A DNA stretch of 64,000 nt from Paulinella micropora (taxonomy: Eukaryota > Cercozoa > Imbricatea > Euglyphida > Paulinellidae), in NCBI GenBank assembly GCA_019918135.1, contig WBZZ01000821.1:41489-105488 (forward strand), read 5' to 3'. The position numbers and the translations under genes are program-made. The notes under the pieces are model-generated. The model had not been told where the DNA came from. It saw only the letters and a program-made list of their open reading frames with translations, and made no database searches. Of this stretch, positions 28,364 to 40,883 are shown piece by piece (the stretch's first letter is position 1; the number at the start of each line of letters is the position of its first letter).

Positions 28364-31300
28364 TTACGTTGGGCATGTATGGAGAAATTGCCATACTTTC
28401 AGGATATGATCGTGGCAAAGGTCGGTGAGTTCTTGATAGACCGCTCTTGCCTGGGCACTAGAGAAAAGATCATTGATCAGCTTGAATCCTGTTGATGGGA
28501 TATACCCTCTGGCTCCCATAGCAAGCATGTGGAGTTGGGGTTCGCAGCGGCCTTGGGAGCTTAGCTTGAGATAATGTATTTTTTCCATATATTTGTGGTA
28601 TCTATGTTCGTAAATGGCTCTGGGGTTATATCCGTGTGGTGTTGTTGATTGCCAGGGTTCAAACGGCCAGCTGACTGGTGGGTCCTCTCCGCGGGGGGAG
28701 GTTGGGTCTTGGAAGTTGAAGGGTGGTTGGATTCTCAGCCCGTGTTCGTCCCATAATCGTCTGGTGTTACTGCTTGTTGTCATTGCATATATTGATTGAT
28801 CTAATCGAATAAGCCATTCGTCGGATCGAGATGTTGCTTCTACTAGGTAAATATTTGGTGATGTCGGTGATGGGGTAAGGAGTAGGTCTGGTTTCCATGA
28901 TTCCCCTTCTTCACGTAGATCATCGGCCAGGCGTGCGGCTGGATGGGTCCGTGTTGTCCGACATGTATGCCCTCGCTCACCTAAGCGGGTCCATGCCAGG
29001 TCTATGTTGTGGGTGGTTGAGAGGGTGGTTGCTTTGCTTTCCTCTGCGATGAGGATCATATGATGTGGTTGGTCTTCAGGCGGGTCGATGCTCAGATGTT
29101 TCTTGAGGATCGCACGTGATGCGGAGTGTCTGGCATTGATGGCGTTCATAACTTCCTGGGGGTGTGGGGGGTCTGTGCTGGTCATGAAATGTTCGATGGA
29201 CCCCACGTGGTCGCAGTATGGGCAGGTGCCGTCTGTTTTATTTTTTGTGCGGACGCTTTTCATAGCTGGGGTATCCCAGGCATTGAGTTGGCACATCAAG
29301 ATGACTTTGATTTCCCAGTCCTCTCGCCTTGTCCCTGGGCCTGGGTATTTGCTGGAGATGTGCTGTGTCTCCTCTCTCATTTCAGCAGCCGGTCCCCACT
29401 TCAGTGCAAACCTAGGAGCGACCATTGCTTTCCCAAGGTTGGTGCTGACCCTGTGTCGAAGTGACCATAGGTTCCTGGTCCGTATGTCTGCTTTGGCTCG
29501 TAGTATCGCTTGTCGACAGTCTGTTGCTAGGTTTATTTTCCCCGTAAAACGGTGCTGGACTGTAATAACGTATTGAGAGTGGAGCCTTCCATTGTTGTTC
29601 TCTGTTGCGTTTCCGCTGTTGTCATGACGTAGTTGTATTCCTATCCCCAGATCTCGGCAACCTCCTATCCATTCTAGTCCTAGGTATCCTTGGTATCTTC
29701 TTTGTTCTAGGAGTTGTTCATGTAAATACCAATCTAGGAAAGGTTGGTTCCGCACGGGGGGCGGGTGGGGATTGTTCACTTTGATGTCTTTCCACGGGAT
29801 GTGTGCTGGTTGCAGGGTTCTAATCGGTTGTTGGTAATAGGCTCTCCCTGGTGGTAGGTATTCGTTTGGGTCCTGGTCGTCCGGGTGCCATCCCATAGCC
29901 TCCGGGAGACGTGCGGTGTGGAGGTAAGCTGGGGGGATATTAAGGGCTTGGATGCGTTGAATGAGGTTATGTACTTGGGCCTCCTGGTCTGTTTTTTGGG
30001 TCTTCATTTCCCGGGGGAGGCCTGTTATGCTGGGCGTCCGGGGTATGTGCGTTATGGATGGCCGTGGTCGTAGGGGGTTGATCCGAGGGCGGTCTGCGGG
30101 GGTTGCATCCTTCGGTACGGTCGTGTTGTGGCAGGAAGGCATCTTGCAGCAGACGCAGATGGGAGTGTACTGCGATCTGGGTAGCCCGGTCGTACGACGT
30201 TATTCCCCACAGGAAAACCGTGGCCATTCGCAGGTTTGCCCTATCCTTGAATCGTGGGAGGCCAAAGCCTCCGCATTTGCCTCGTGGTCCGTAGAGGAAA
30301 GCTTTGGGGATGTCTGTTTGTTTCATCTTTAAGGTGTTCCGGAAACGTTCTCGATAGTATTTATCCATTGTGTCGGCTTCCTTCTCCGTGAGTGTCGTCC
30401 ATCCTAGTGGAAAATCCGCTGTGCCAGGCACCAGGTCCCGTAGGGCTTCTCGTCGTCGGGGATTGGTGATGTTTAGGCCTAGTGCCACCTGGGTTGCCAT
30501 GAGGAGATTGGCCATGATCTCGTTCACCTGGGGTTTGTGGTCATTGAGGCCGGATGTGAAGAGTCCTAGTGATTGGAATTTAGTATATTTGGTTAGGCTG
30601 GGGATGGGCACCCTATCCCGGTCAGTGAGACCTACGTCAAAGTCTTCTGTGGCTCCTGATGGGTGAACCATGATTCCTAGTGTAAAGCTCTTAGCAGTCG
30701 CTGTGAGAAATCCTGTGCCATGGAGTTGATCTTGGGATTTGTGGAACTCCTCCTGGGCGGCTTCAATGTACTGATCCTTGGTTCCTGGTCCTCCATGCGC
30801 ATGCCATTCGTCATCCGCGAATGTATGTTGGGATTGGATTGTGACTTCCATGTTTGTGAGGGTCCTGCCTCGTAGTGCTGGCTATGAATTAAATTGGCGG
30901 CCGGCCCCGTAGAATTGGTATCCGGGGGAGTATGATGTGGAAGATGGTCCGTTCCGGAGGCGTTTTCGGTATTCGTTGGTGATCGAGAATAACGTCGGGC
31001 TGATCGGGCTGCCTTGTGCGGTGCCTCGGCCTCGATGTATGGGTTCTCCCGAGGCCTGGGTCCCATCCGGTCCTCGAGTATGGATGGTCGCTCCCTTGTA
31101 AAGGTGATGGACGAATGCGAAGAGTTCCGGGAATTCGTGTGGTGATGCGGTAATTGCTGTCAGTGCATCGTGTATGACAGGTAGTTCTACCGAGTCAAAA
31201 GCCTTTTCTACATCCACAGCCGTTAGGATCAGGGTGTGCGTCTTTCCTGTGACCGCCGCTGCGTGGTGAACATCGTGAATGATGAGACGTAACGTCAGGT

Positions 31301-32507
31301 TAGCTTCGTCCGCCCCCGAGATTCGGGGGCAGTTGGCTTTGGCGGTTTTGCTGACGCTGCCTACATCTAACATGAGGGTGCGTAGGCGGAGATCCACCAT
31401 TTTAGCGTATAGGTTCATTATGGCTTTGGAGATCATGATAGGTCTCCAGTCCTTCGGATCAGCCCCCGTCCCCTTCTCTTTCCATTATTGGACAAGCTGG
31501 GTGGCTTTCCATTCTGTGGGTATGACTCCTTCCCTCCAGCATTTGTTAAAGTATTGTAGGATATATGCTTGGCCGGGTCCAGAAAGTATTTTCAGTGCAG
31601 CCGGTGGGACTTGATCCAATCCTGCTGAGGTCCCTTTCTTGCTCTGTATCGCTGCTTTTAGTTCCTCCATGGAGAAGTCCCGGCGTGCTTCTTGGATGGC
31701 TTGTGACCTCTCCGGGTATGTAGTTAAGTTGGAGGGAATACGCGTCAGGATCCGTGTATATCCTCCCGGGATGTTGAGGCGGTAGCCTGGAGAGGGAATA
31801 TGTTGGCGTAAGGTCTGTGTGTGGTCCCCAGGATGTGTTCGGGCCCAGTCGTCTATCAAGCGGTGGATGGGTAGGAGTGCTGCTTCCTTGGCCAACTGGT
31901 CGCATACCTCGTTTAGGCAATGTTGCCATTTGAAGCTATTCTCCACATGGGATGCGATCCACTGGATGTGTAGGTGGCCCATCTCGATCTTATATCTAGC
32001 TATTGCGTCCCATAAGATTGGCTGCGGCCTTTCTGGGAAAAGTTTTTGGTACTCGGATTCCAGGGGGCAGTCTGCGAGTCCCTTGTAATCGGTGACCGCA
32101 TAGGTCTGCTGGGGGCGCCATCCGCTGGTACGGACGTAATGAAGGGCCATAGCCATCCCTCCGACTTCTTGATGTGCGCTGGTGGTCGGGTTGGCATGGG
32201 ATCTATATATGGCGATAATGGCTTCTTGGTGAATCAGGATTGCCCCGAACCCTCCCGCATTGTCCAAGTTTGGGAAGCTAGACCCATCTACGTGTATTAT
32301 CGCCGTGGTACTCCTGTCTATGGCATCCCGTATGGTTCCGGGGTGATCCCGTGCCGGTGGGTCTGCCTGGACCTTGGGAATTAGGGTGTCGATATGGTGT
32401 TTGTCCCTAAGATTCCGGGGGAGTTTGTGCAATAGAAGTGCTACCGCACCGGTGGGGAGTATTTGAAACACGGTCCTGGGGTCTCTGGGCGTTCTCTGCC
32501 ATATTCG
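28364..32507 (-). pseudogene. Non-LTR retrotransposon pol: RNase H - RT - zinc knuckle - REL nuclease
   Basis: Reading leftward from the Copia junction, an RNase H domain comes first (31870-32380): IIHVDGSS, AHQEVGGMAMAL, AVTDYKGLAD, NEVCDQLAKEAA give the D-E-D-D set. The RT follows: KGTSAGLDQVPPAALK and EGVIPTEWKATQL, motif A DVEKAFDSV (~31200), motif B GRGTAQGSPISP (~31015), motif C FADD (~30815), and a thumb with GKCGGFGLPRFKD (~30240). The C-terminal part has a CPYC...H knuckle (~29215) and a restriction-like endonuclease signature KPDLLL-x(n)-YLVEATSR (28820-28900), as in the R2/NeSL/R4/Dualen groups. The frame is broken by in-frame TAA (31485) and TAG (30882) stops and a frameshift near 30050. 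Its 5' end is interrupted by the Copia LTR; the missing N-terminal half is probably 42206-47673. Confidence 0.85.
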
Positions 32508-32905
32508 TGAGTAAGCAATAATATTTACTAAATATATTGTTACCTTTTATGGTCAATTTCACGACATAACATTTATATTTGACCGGATCATATTCATTAC
32601 CATTTTCATATTTCGTATCATAATTATTATTCCTTACGTTGATATTACCGTTATTCACAATTAGTTGCCAGTTAGTATAGATTGGCCCATACTGAATCAT
32701 CACTTGAATTTCTGACCACAAGATCAGTATATAAATTTGTGGTATTTATTTCACTATAAATTTATGGTAAATTAGATTGAGTTTCAGTCATTGGTTTCTA
32801 ACCATTGATTAAATTCATTATTGTTCCTTCAACCTTTGATCAAAGTGCCTCAGCGCAAACGATTATTCAAGTATCCGGAGACTAATGTCTACTAGTGTAC
32901 TTACT
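32508..32905 (+). repeat. Copia 5' LTR (~396 bp)
   Basis: It matches 40467-40865 over its whole length with about five differences (for example TAAATTAGATT against TAAATTACTAGGTT). The inner repeat boundaries are GTAAGC at the start and GTGTACTTAC at the end, giving a 5-bp terminal inversion GTAAG/CTTAC. The flanks show no matching 5-bp target duplication. Confidence 0.9.
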
Positions 32906-32920
32906 GGTTATGGAGCCTTG
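32905..32920 (+). promoter_or_regulatory. Primer-binding site (initiator Met tRNA-like)
   Basis: TGGTTATGGAGCC begins at the LTR edge and resembles the TGGTATCAGAGCC-type complement of initiator tRNA-Met used by many Copia elements. It lies inside the start of the polyprotein frame, because the ATG at 32885 is within the last 21 bp of the LTR. Confidence 0.5.
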
Positions 32921-35383
32921 GATGCGCCCCGTTACCAACTCAAGCTACCGAAATTCCCGAAAAGACCCATCGATGAATTTGACCTTTGGAAATTCCAATT
33001 TTTCGCTTTTTTATTGGGCGTGGACGCACGCTACATACTACTTCTGGAAGACCAAGAATCGCCCTACTCGGTACAAGAGATTGCTGCAATCTACGCAAGT
33101 ACCAGAACTACTGGACTAAGACCCACCCACCCCGCCCCTAACAACATTACTGGATCTGGACTGTCAGCACGACAGCGAGACACCTCGACAGCAAGACAGT
33201 CGAGAAGGAGGAGCGATGACGACGAAGACGATGAAGCATACGGATCGAGACGTGGCGACTCATCATCGAGCAGCTCGTCATCACTGACCAGCTCGTCCTC
33301 AAGCAGCCCATCCTCGACCAACCCGTCCTCAGGTAGCCAAGCACCCGCCCTCTTGCCTACTATCAACGTACCAACTGACCTGGATACACTTTTCAGCCAA
33401 GCAGACTACATCAAAGCACAGATCCATGTCCGCTGCTTCCTTGTGGAAGCATGCCAAGAGTCGACAGCTCTACTGACCGTCCAACGAGCAGGAACCAACC
33501 CAGCGGTGATCTGGACAGCGATCTGCGAGCGATTCGGCAGCAAAGGATCGGTTTCCATCGCTCGCCTACTAATGCAGCTGTTCGAGACAAAGCTGAAGTC
33601 AAGCAATGGCCTACCAACATGGATGGAGCTCTTGACCCAACGCTTCGAGCGCCTACAGTCAAGAGGAGTGCCTCTACCTGATGAATTCAGAGTCGTATTC
33701 TTGCTCTTTAAACTTAAGGAGTGCGCCTCTCTATCTATGGGGGATGTAGGGGGAACTATGTATTGGTCTCGTGCTGATGCTGACAAACCACGTTATAATG
33801 AGATATGTTCACTCATCTTACAAGCATACCATGCTAACCAACTCTCTGCTGCCTCATCTAGGTCCTCGACAGCCCTGTTCACTTCGGCCACACCCGTTGC
33901 TATCAACAAAGACATCCGATGTCTCAACTGCAACCGACGAGGACACATTGCGGCCCAGTGTCGATCCACCTGCATGGAACGAGTCTGCGAGGGCCGACCG
34001 AAACACTCTGGGGCTGAATGCACAGTCTGCAGACGACCCACGCAGCCAAACTCGAACACACGTCGCGGTGATCGAGGGGGAGGACCGAATCAACGAGGAC
34101 GTGGAGGCCAACCTAAACAGACCAACACAAGACGGATTCAACGATCGAGCGGACAAGCCAACGCGACAACCGAAGTGGAAGCCACGGACGACGTCGATGA
34201 TCCAACAGGCGACCCACCCGAGACATGGCTGATGCATTCCGCCGACTCCGACGACGAACGACCCGGACCAGAGGAGGACGAACCATCGCAAGAAGAAGTA
34301 GCCTACGTACAAAGGGGAAGTAGGTACAGAAATAGAGCAGGACCTATCCAACTGTCTCCTCTAACACCCACTTCTGATACCTATAACCCTCCCACCCCCA
34401 CTGAAGCATCGCCCGCACCGCACCCTGATTACGTGGAAGACCCGACGAGACGCCCAGACATCCCATGGAGCTCGCTGACAATCACACAACGCATGGACGA
34501 GAACGACTACAGACGTGCCTACGTTCAATGGACGCGCATGCGGGACGCGTTTCGAGCGATCCCACAAAGATTCCCTGTCCCACCTGCCCATTGGCCGCGA
34601 CCTTGGTGCCCCCTTGGAACACCCCTCAACTATTTCCTTCCAAGAACGGATCCGTGGATGTTACCATCGCTGCTAGTTCAAGACGCGCCCGGCTCAACAG
34701 GTATTGAGCACATCGTACTGCGGACAAGATGCCCGAGACGAGCACGACGTGAACCAGGTAGTTCACCGCAACAACCGCCGGAAACAACTACACAATCCCC
34801 GCGCGTGCCAACACAGAGCTTTATGAGCTCACCTGCACCGGAAGACAGGACGACATCAGAGCAAGACCGTCAAGAAGAGCAACCTACCTCAACGCCCATC
34901 GGAGAACATCGACAGCGACAGTTGAGTTCAACCAGCGCAGAGGACACCTCGATGAGCGAAACACCGCCTACCCCGTCTATGGCATACAATGAGGAATCGC
35001 CCATTTCAAGTTTCACGGTACCTATCCCACCGAACCTGCAGACCGAGTGCTTTAACCCGTTGGCCCCGACGACGACCTCAGCGAATGCATCTACGGACAA
35101 CAAGGACGCAATAAGTCGCATACAAGCCATCGAAGCATTACCCTACGGCCAACCAGTGCAATACAGACGTGTACCTGGAGTTTCACAGCCAACAGAACGA
35201 CGATACACCTTCGCTTGGACAGATGCACATCATTGCTTTCGTCACCCTACCACCGATGGGCTGGCCTACTGGAGCATCGTGAAGGACTTCCGACTACTCC
35301 CGGAGAACTGGGCACTAACCAAACCAGACTGCGTCGACTGCAAGACTATACGCGAAACCAGACGCGGCAGCATTAGATGGGAT

Positions 35384-35500
35384 TGCACCTACTGCGGCAA
35401 CCAAGAAGGGAAACTGAAGCGTTGCAGCGGATGTCAACTCGTCTACTACCGCAACACCGATCATCAGAGGACCGATTGGCCGGCACACAAAGAGTTCTGC
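35384..35500 (+). other. MYND-type zinc finger inside Copia polyprotein
   Basis: Thirty-nine residues: C-x2-C-x9-C-x2-C, then YY where MYND has YC, then an H in place of C, then Q-x-x-x-W-x-x-H-x-x-x-C. Six of eight canonical ligands are retained, and both replacements are to residues that could still sit near zinc (Tyr less so). MYND domains are protein-protein interaction modules of eukaryotic regulators. Confidence 0.7.
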
Positions 35501-37202
35501 AACATGGCCAAGCGGCATCCACTCATCAACCGACTTCGAGAAAGGGGAACGAGATACGATCTACTCTGCATACCAACGGACCAGCCCGAGCTAGGCGACC
35601 TCGCATTTCAACATCTGTTACGTTACCGTGAAGGTGGACCACACGCACCACTGTTCATAGACACACCCACAATGGTAGATATGGCGATGAGCCTAGATGA
35701 ATTTACGACGAGGGGGAGACGTGTGGACACCAGGACGGCCACAATGGCACAATCACACGCCCACCTTAACTTCACGGAAAACGAAGAAGACTACGAGGTG
35801 ACCTCTTCGACACCGAATGCGAACCTAGCTGCGCTCGCCGCTACCACGCCGGACATACCCAACTTCGACGAAGCGTATACAATCAACGAGACGGACCCAC
35901 CATGGACTATGCTCCCACCACCTCCAAGCGGAACAGATGAGACCGGACAAGAACAGCACGAACCCTACGGTGTAGGTGCAGCAGGCGAAAGATGGCGAGA
36001 ACAACTGGAGAAGCAACTGAAACGCATACTCAACATACCCGACACGCCGTCCGATGTGAAGCGTTCACCGCCTCCAGCACCATACACACCTGAAATAGAA
36101 CCACTGTTCAACGACAACGTGAGACCACCGCTCAACTATTACCCACCTGCCGGACGTGTGGAAGCTGAAGAACTACGCGAACGCCTACGACGTCATGACT
36201 ACTCACACACATTCGAATTCGTGTTAATGGCAGACGTATTTGACGAATTAGAAGCAATAAGGGACCCGAAAGAAGATACCACAGACGTAGCAACCATCCC
36301 TGACGAAGATGCAACTGACGACATCGACGACCCGGAGCTCGACGACCCTGAACATGAGAACTATCTCTACCCACCCGCCCTGGACTTCGCCAACGTACGC
36401 GAGTGGCAATACTACGTCAACAGGCATCCAGAGCTGGAATATTTGGAGTTCAAGAACATGGACGAATACAACAGATGGATGCAGGAGACGATGGACTTAG
36501 AACGGGCAGAGCTCAAGCGCCCTATGGTCAACTATGTGCTAATGGCCGACGGCAATCCCCCTGACGTGGTCGACAGCGCATGCAAGCGATGGCTATTCCA
36601 TGAGAAGGCGCCTATCGACCCCAAGTCTATCCGCGAAGAGAAACCGGCTTTCCTCAATAACATATCTGGTAAGCCGCTTCCGGTGAGGACGCGGGCTACT
36701 GCCACTCCGACGTGGCTCAATGGTTATGGTCAATCGGTTAAACAGTCATTTCCCAACTCACTCATATCACCGTCATTACCATTCAACCTTGTTCCCACCC
36801 CACGCCTTGACCATGACATGCACAAAACAATCATCCATCAAAATGGTCAAGTATTCATCTATGACAAGCCCATAACACTTGACAAGAAGAACATACTAGC
36901 AAGGGGGAGGCTCAATTCACACTTGCTATACGAGTTAGATAAGCCAGGAATGACACCACTTGACCTTCATCAAAGATATATGTCATACAGGTACAAGCAG
37001 AGAGAACAACTGTCACTGGCTGCAACCATCGACAACCTACCAGACCTTGCATTATGGTCAGTCAATCCTCTCCCATCACATGCACCGTACGATCCAATGA
37101 TCCTACACAGAGCTCTGATGCATGCAAACCCACTCATAATGAACGAGTTTGCAAAGAGCGTAGGCAGACGCATCGGATGCGTCTGGTACATGCATGTCAT
37201 AG

Positions 37203-38954
37203 ATGCGTCTGGTACGTGCATGTCATGGATGCAATAGGGGCAAACCTAACAAACCCCCTATATACAGAGGTAACTATCTAGACCTAGAATATAAGCAAGG
37301 TGAAGCACTCAACATAGATTTCAGCGGCCCATTCCCCTTAATGTCAAGATACGGTAACTACTACAGAGGGGGAGTGACATGTTCTCGCTCTAAGTTTGCT
37401 TGTGACCTCTACACACCTACCCGCGAAGCTAAGCTTTACATGCCACATTTAACACGCATATTTGCTTTCTTTGAACGACAGTCAGGCAACAAACTAAAGC
37501 AGATAAGAGCAGATGGCGAGTTTGTCTCTAAAGTACTAAAAGACTATACAGACAAACACGGCATCATCCTCAAAACCACCACACGTAACGAGCCTAACAT
37601 GAACCCCTTTGCTGAAAGAATGAATAGGACAGACGACACACGCGCACTAGCAGCACAGTTAGATGCAGGCCTGCCTAACACATTTTGGGAGGACACACAT
37701 AAAGCGACAGTAGCCATACGAATGGTCACGCCCCTTTGCAGAGGTAAGGACAAAGGCAAATCCCCTTGGGAATTGCTTATGGGCCGAAAACCTGTGCAAT
37801 CGTTCGTGCAACCTTTCGGATGCCTCGCCTGGGTGAAAATGGAAACGACGAAAGCACAGCCTGTCGCCGTGCCAGGTACTCTCATTGGCTACAACATATT
37901 TCGTCGAGTCTATAAAATCCTCATTCACGACACCAAACAGACAGCCACAGTAGGAAAACGTAATGTTCGTTTCGATACAATGACTCGTGGCTACACATGC
38001 AAAATACCTGCACGACCTTGGCAACCACTACTAGTGTCGCACAACATAACATCCTCCACCTCGCCTCCTACCACTAGCATACCATCTACCCAGTCAGTCC
38101 AGTGGAAAAACGAGGACCAACTGCCACAATTTCAGGACTCCAACACACCCAGTGGCTGGTGGCCAACAAACCAACTGCCACATTCCTCACAAAACACACT
38201 CGACACACTGGACGATGACACGACAACCCCACACACCACCAAGGCCACTTCAAGTCTTTACGTGCAACCAAGCCAATATTTTGGCTCACTCCATCCCCCA
38301 CCAAATGCATTTGCTCCCACTCCAGCAACAACGGTTGCACAAGAGAAAAAGACGAACACAGCACCTCGGCAAACGACACAACACAACAGAGCAACATCAA
38401 ACCCAGCCCAACACTCCTCATCTGCACCACAATTCCCTCTACCAGATAGATGGAGTAGTAACAAGGGCATACCACAAACATGGGATGGTGCTGCAATAAC
38501 TTCAACAAACATAGTTGCTGGGACCAGGCTTAGGAAACAAACACCAGCAAACCACCCCACTCATACCGCACACATTATTGTTGCTCATGAGTTTGAGGAG
38601 GAGGAAGAGGAGGCCTTAGGACAGGACAGCTATTGTTTGTTCACAAGAGTGTTACATATCCCACAGAAAACCATAAAGTCACAACCTCAGGTACATGCTG
38701 CTCAACTAGCCGAGTTACAAGGTTTGTTCGAATGCAAAGCACTGCAATGGGTACCTCGAGCCGCAGCAATAACAGCGAATGTACCTCCTGTCCATACAAC
38801 ATTTGTTCATGCCATAAAGACAGATGAGTCTACAGGTCAGGAGAAATACAAATCGCGACTAGTAGCTTTAGGAAATAGGATGAAAGAATACATTCATTAC
38901 AATCCATATGAATGCTCTTCCCCACCGCCCAACCAATGTTTCTTTTGCTACTAG
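37203..38954 (+). pseudogene. Copia integrase region
   Basis: The frame begins with CHGCNRGKPNKPPI, the second half of the HHCC site. The integrase core follows: D in ALNIDFSGPFP, D in IRADGEFVSKVL, E in NPFAERMNR. Next are the GRKPVQSFVQPFGCLAWVK and GTLIGYNIFRRVYKI segments characteristic of Copia. A long Thr/Pro/Gln-rich linker and the RT N-terminus (KSRLVALGNRMKEY) close it. A frame change near 38910 separates it from the RT core. Confidence 0.85.
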
Positions 38955-40225
38955 TATCTTATGCTGCATTCAATGACCTCATGATCTCTCACCTCGACTT
39001 TTCACAAGCCTATTCCCATGCAGATATGAAGGACATTGCCTTCGCCTTTCCGCCTAAGGGGTACAAAAACAAAAGCGACCCTTCAATGATTCTGTTGTTG
39101 AAGAAAGCACTGTACGGAACCCCCCAGGCAGGGCGAAGGTGGTTTGACCATGTGTCTACTAATGTGAGAAGTATAGGATATAAACAGTCAACATTAGACC
39201 CATGCATTTTCTTCCTATCTTCAGTCACAGGCAGACAGAAACTACCCCCCTATCTACTCCTTCGCACTGATGACTTGCTCGTGTTTCATAATACCAAAGA
39301 CGAGCACAATGCCCTGTTCACCAAACTGAAACATTCATTTAGAGTGAAGGACCTAGGACAAGTCAAAACATTTTGTGGCTTGCAGTTTGTTAGGACTTCA
39401 GAGGGCATAGTCATACATCAGCATGAATACATTAAGGGCATGCTTAGGGATTTCAACTTCCAAGAAGCCAAGCCAGTCGCTACCCCTACAGCGACGACTG
39501 ACCCTCCCCCAGCCAGCAAAGAAGCTATGCTTCGGCGTTTCTCGCTCCCTCGCTTGCTTGGCGCCCTTCTCTGGCCTGCGACTCAGACTCAACCGGCCAT
39601 CACCTACGCGGTCAACCACGCGGCGGTACTCGCATCAAAGAAGCCTGACGTGGCGTACTCAGCAATAGCTCGCATCCTCAGATTTCTGCGAACACCTAGA
39701 GGGATTTTCTTCCCATTTCGGACCCGCAGCTTCGAGCTTATATCGTATTCCGATGCCAACTTGGGCGCATGTGAGTACACGCGACGATCAAGAAGCGGCC
39801 AACTGCACATGACGACTGGGCCCATCGCATGGAGCTCGAAGCGCCAACCCACAGTCGCACTATCGACTCAGGATGCTGAAACGATCGCCAACTCAACGAC
39901 ATGCCGAACAGCAATCGCGATATTGCATATGTGCAAGGACGTTGGAATTCCGTTGCCGACGCCATCAACTATCAATAACGACAACCGGGGGGCGGTCCTG
40001 AACGCAACGAACGGCATGGCCACTGATCGCACACGCCACTTAGCACTCAAACACCATTACGTGGTAGAACGAGTACGGGCTGGCGAAGTGATCGTACGAC
40101 ACGTTTCGACGAAGGACAATCTGGCGGACATGCTGACGAAGTCACTACCGACGCCACGTTTCTTGGAACTAGTCGCACAGTTTACGGTGTTGCTCAAGGA
40201 CGCTTTACCGCAGTTTGAGGTTTAA
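38912..40225 (+). pseudogene. Copia reverse transcriptase and RNase H
   Basis: RT motifs: SHLDFSQAYSHADM (motif A Asp), LKKALYGTPQAGRRWFDHV, and LLRTDDLLVF in place of the usual YVDDLL, so motif C has TDD. RNase H: YSDANLGACEYTRRSRSG, LSTQDAETIA, NDNRGAVLNA and the RTRHLALKHHYVVE terminus, ending at 40225. The motif C change from V to T is unusual but keeps the two aspartates. Confidence 0.85.
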
Positions 40226-40451
40226 TGCCTCTAGCTTTTACAGACACTTAGGATGAATTTATTCAACAGACTTGCTACACCGCTGCAAGGACCTGCATCC
40301 TTTGATGCTTACGAATTTTTTTTTTCATTTTTAGTGTTAATGCAACATTAACATGTATCATACTTCATCATCATGAATCGCTAGTTTACATATAGTTTCA
40401 TATGGCCAATCATGTTAGTAACTTAAAGATAATATACATATACATATATGT

Positions 40452-40466
40452 TATGCAGAGGGGGAG
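40452..40466 (+). promoter_or_regulatory. Copia polypurine tract
   Basis: GCAGAGGGGGAGA lies directly before the 3' LTR, as expected for the plus-strand DNA primer. Confidence 0.7.
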
Positions 40467-40865
40467 AGTAAGCAATAATATTTACTAAACATATTGTTAC
40501 CTTTTATGGTCAATTTCACGACATAACATTTATATTTGACCGGATCATATTCATTACCATTTTCATATTTCGTATCATAATTATTATTCGTTACGTTGAT
40601 ATTACCGTTATTCACAATTAGTTGCCAGTTAGTATAGATTGGCCCATACTGAATCATCACTTGAATTTCTGACCACAAGATCAGTATATAAATTTGTGGT
40701 ATTTATTTCACTATAAATTTATGGTAAATTACTAGGTTGAGTTTCAGTCATTGGTTTCTAACCATTGATTAAATTCATTATTGTTCCTTCAACCCTTGAT
40801 CAAAGTGCCTCAGCGCAAACGATTATTCAAGTATCCGGAGACTAATGTCTACTAGTGTACTTACT
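40467..40865 (+). repeat. Copia 3' LTR (~398 bp)
   Basis: Pair of 32508-32905, with about 1% divergence. Ends GTGTACTTAC, immediately followed by unrelated sequence (TATTGGAACC). Confidence 0.9.
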
Positions 40866-40883
40866 ATTGGAACCGACATTGTG

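Larger units (their letters stand above)
32885..37237 (+). pseudogene. Copia gag-protease polyprotein with a MYND-like finger
   Basis: A 1,450-residue frame. Residues 1-300 are gag-like. A CCHC knuckle (CLNCNRRGHIAAQC) is at 33917-33960. A long Pro/Ser/Thr/Glu-rich region follows, then a MYND-type zinc finger at 35384-35500 (CTYCGNQEG-x-x-x-RCSGCQLVYY ... WPAHKEFC) in which two of the usual ligands are replaced by Tyr and His. An aspartic-protease-like VVDSACKRWLFHE lies near 36570, and the pre-integrase region (GRLNSHLLYELD) and the HHCC start (HRALMHANP) come last. A 26-bp tandem duplication at 37176-37227 shifts the frame just before the CHGC half of the zinc site, so the polyprotein is disconnected from integrase. 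Confidence 0.8.
32510..40865 (+). mobile_element. Copia-type LTR retrotransposon, nearly full length
   Basis: About 8.36 kb with two ~98.8%-identical LTRs, a primer-binding site, a gag-pol polyprotein in three frames and a polypurine tract before the 3' LTR. Domain order is gag (zinc knuckle), protease-like, integrase, RT, RNase H, which is the Copia order. It interrupts a non-LTR element on its left. The right flank (40866 on) is unrelated to the left flank, so either the insertion was followed by rearrangement or the assembly joins two loci. Confidence 0.9.

Noticed and set aside
28614-29576. Plus-strand ORFs opposite the REL endonuclease region
   Set aside because: The minus strand carries the zinc knuckle and REL motifs.
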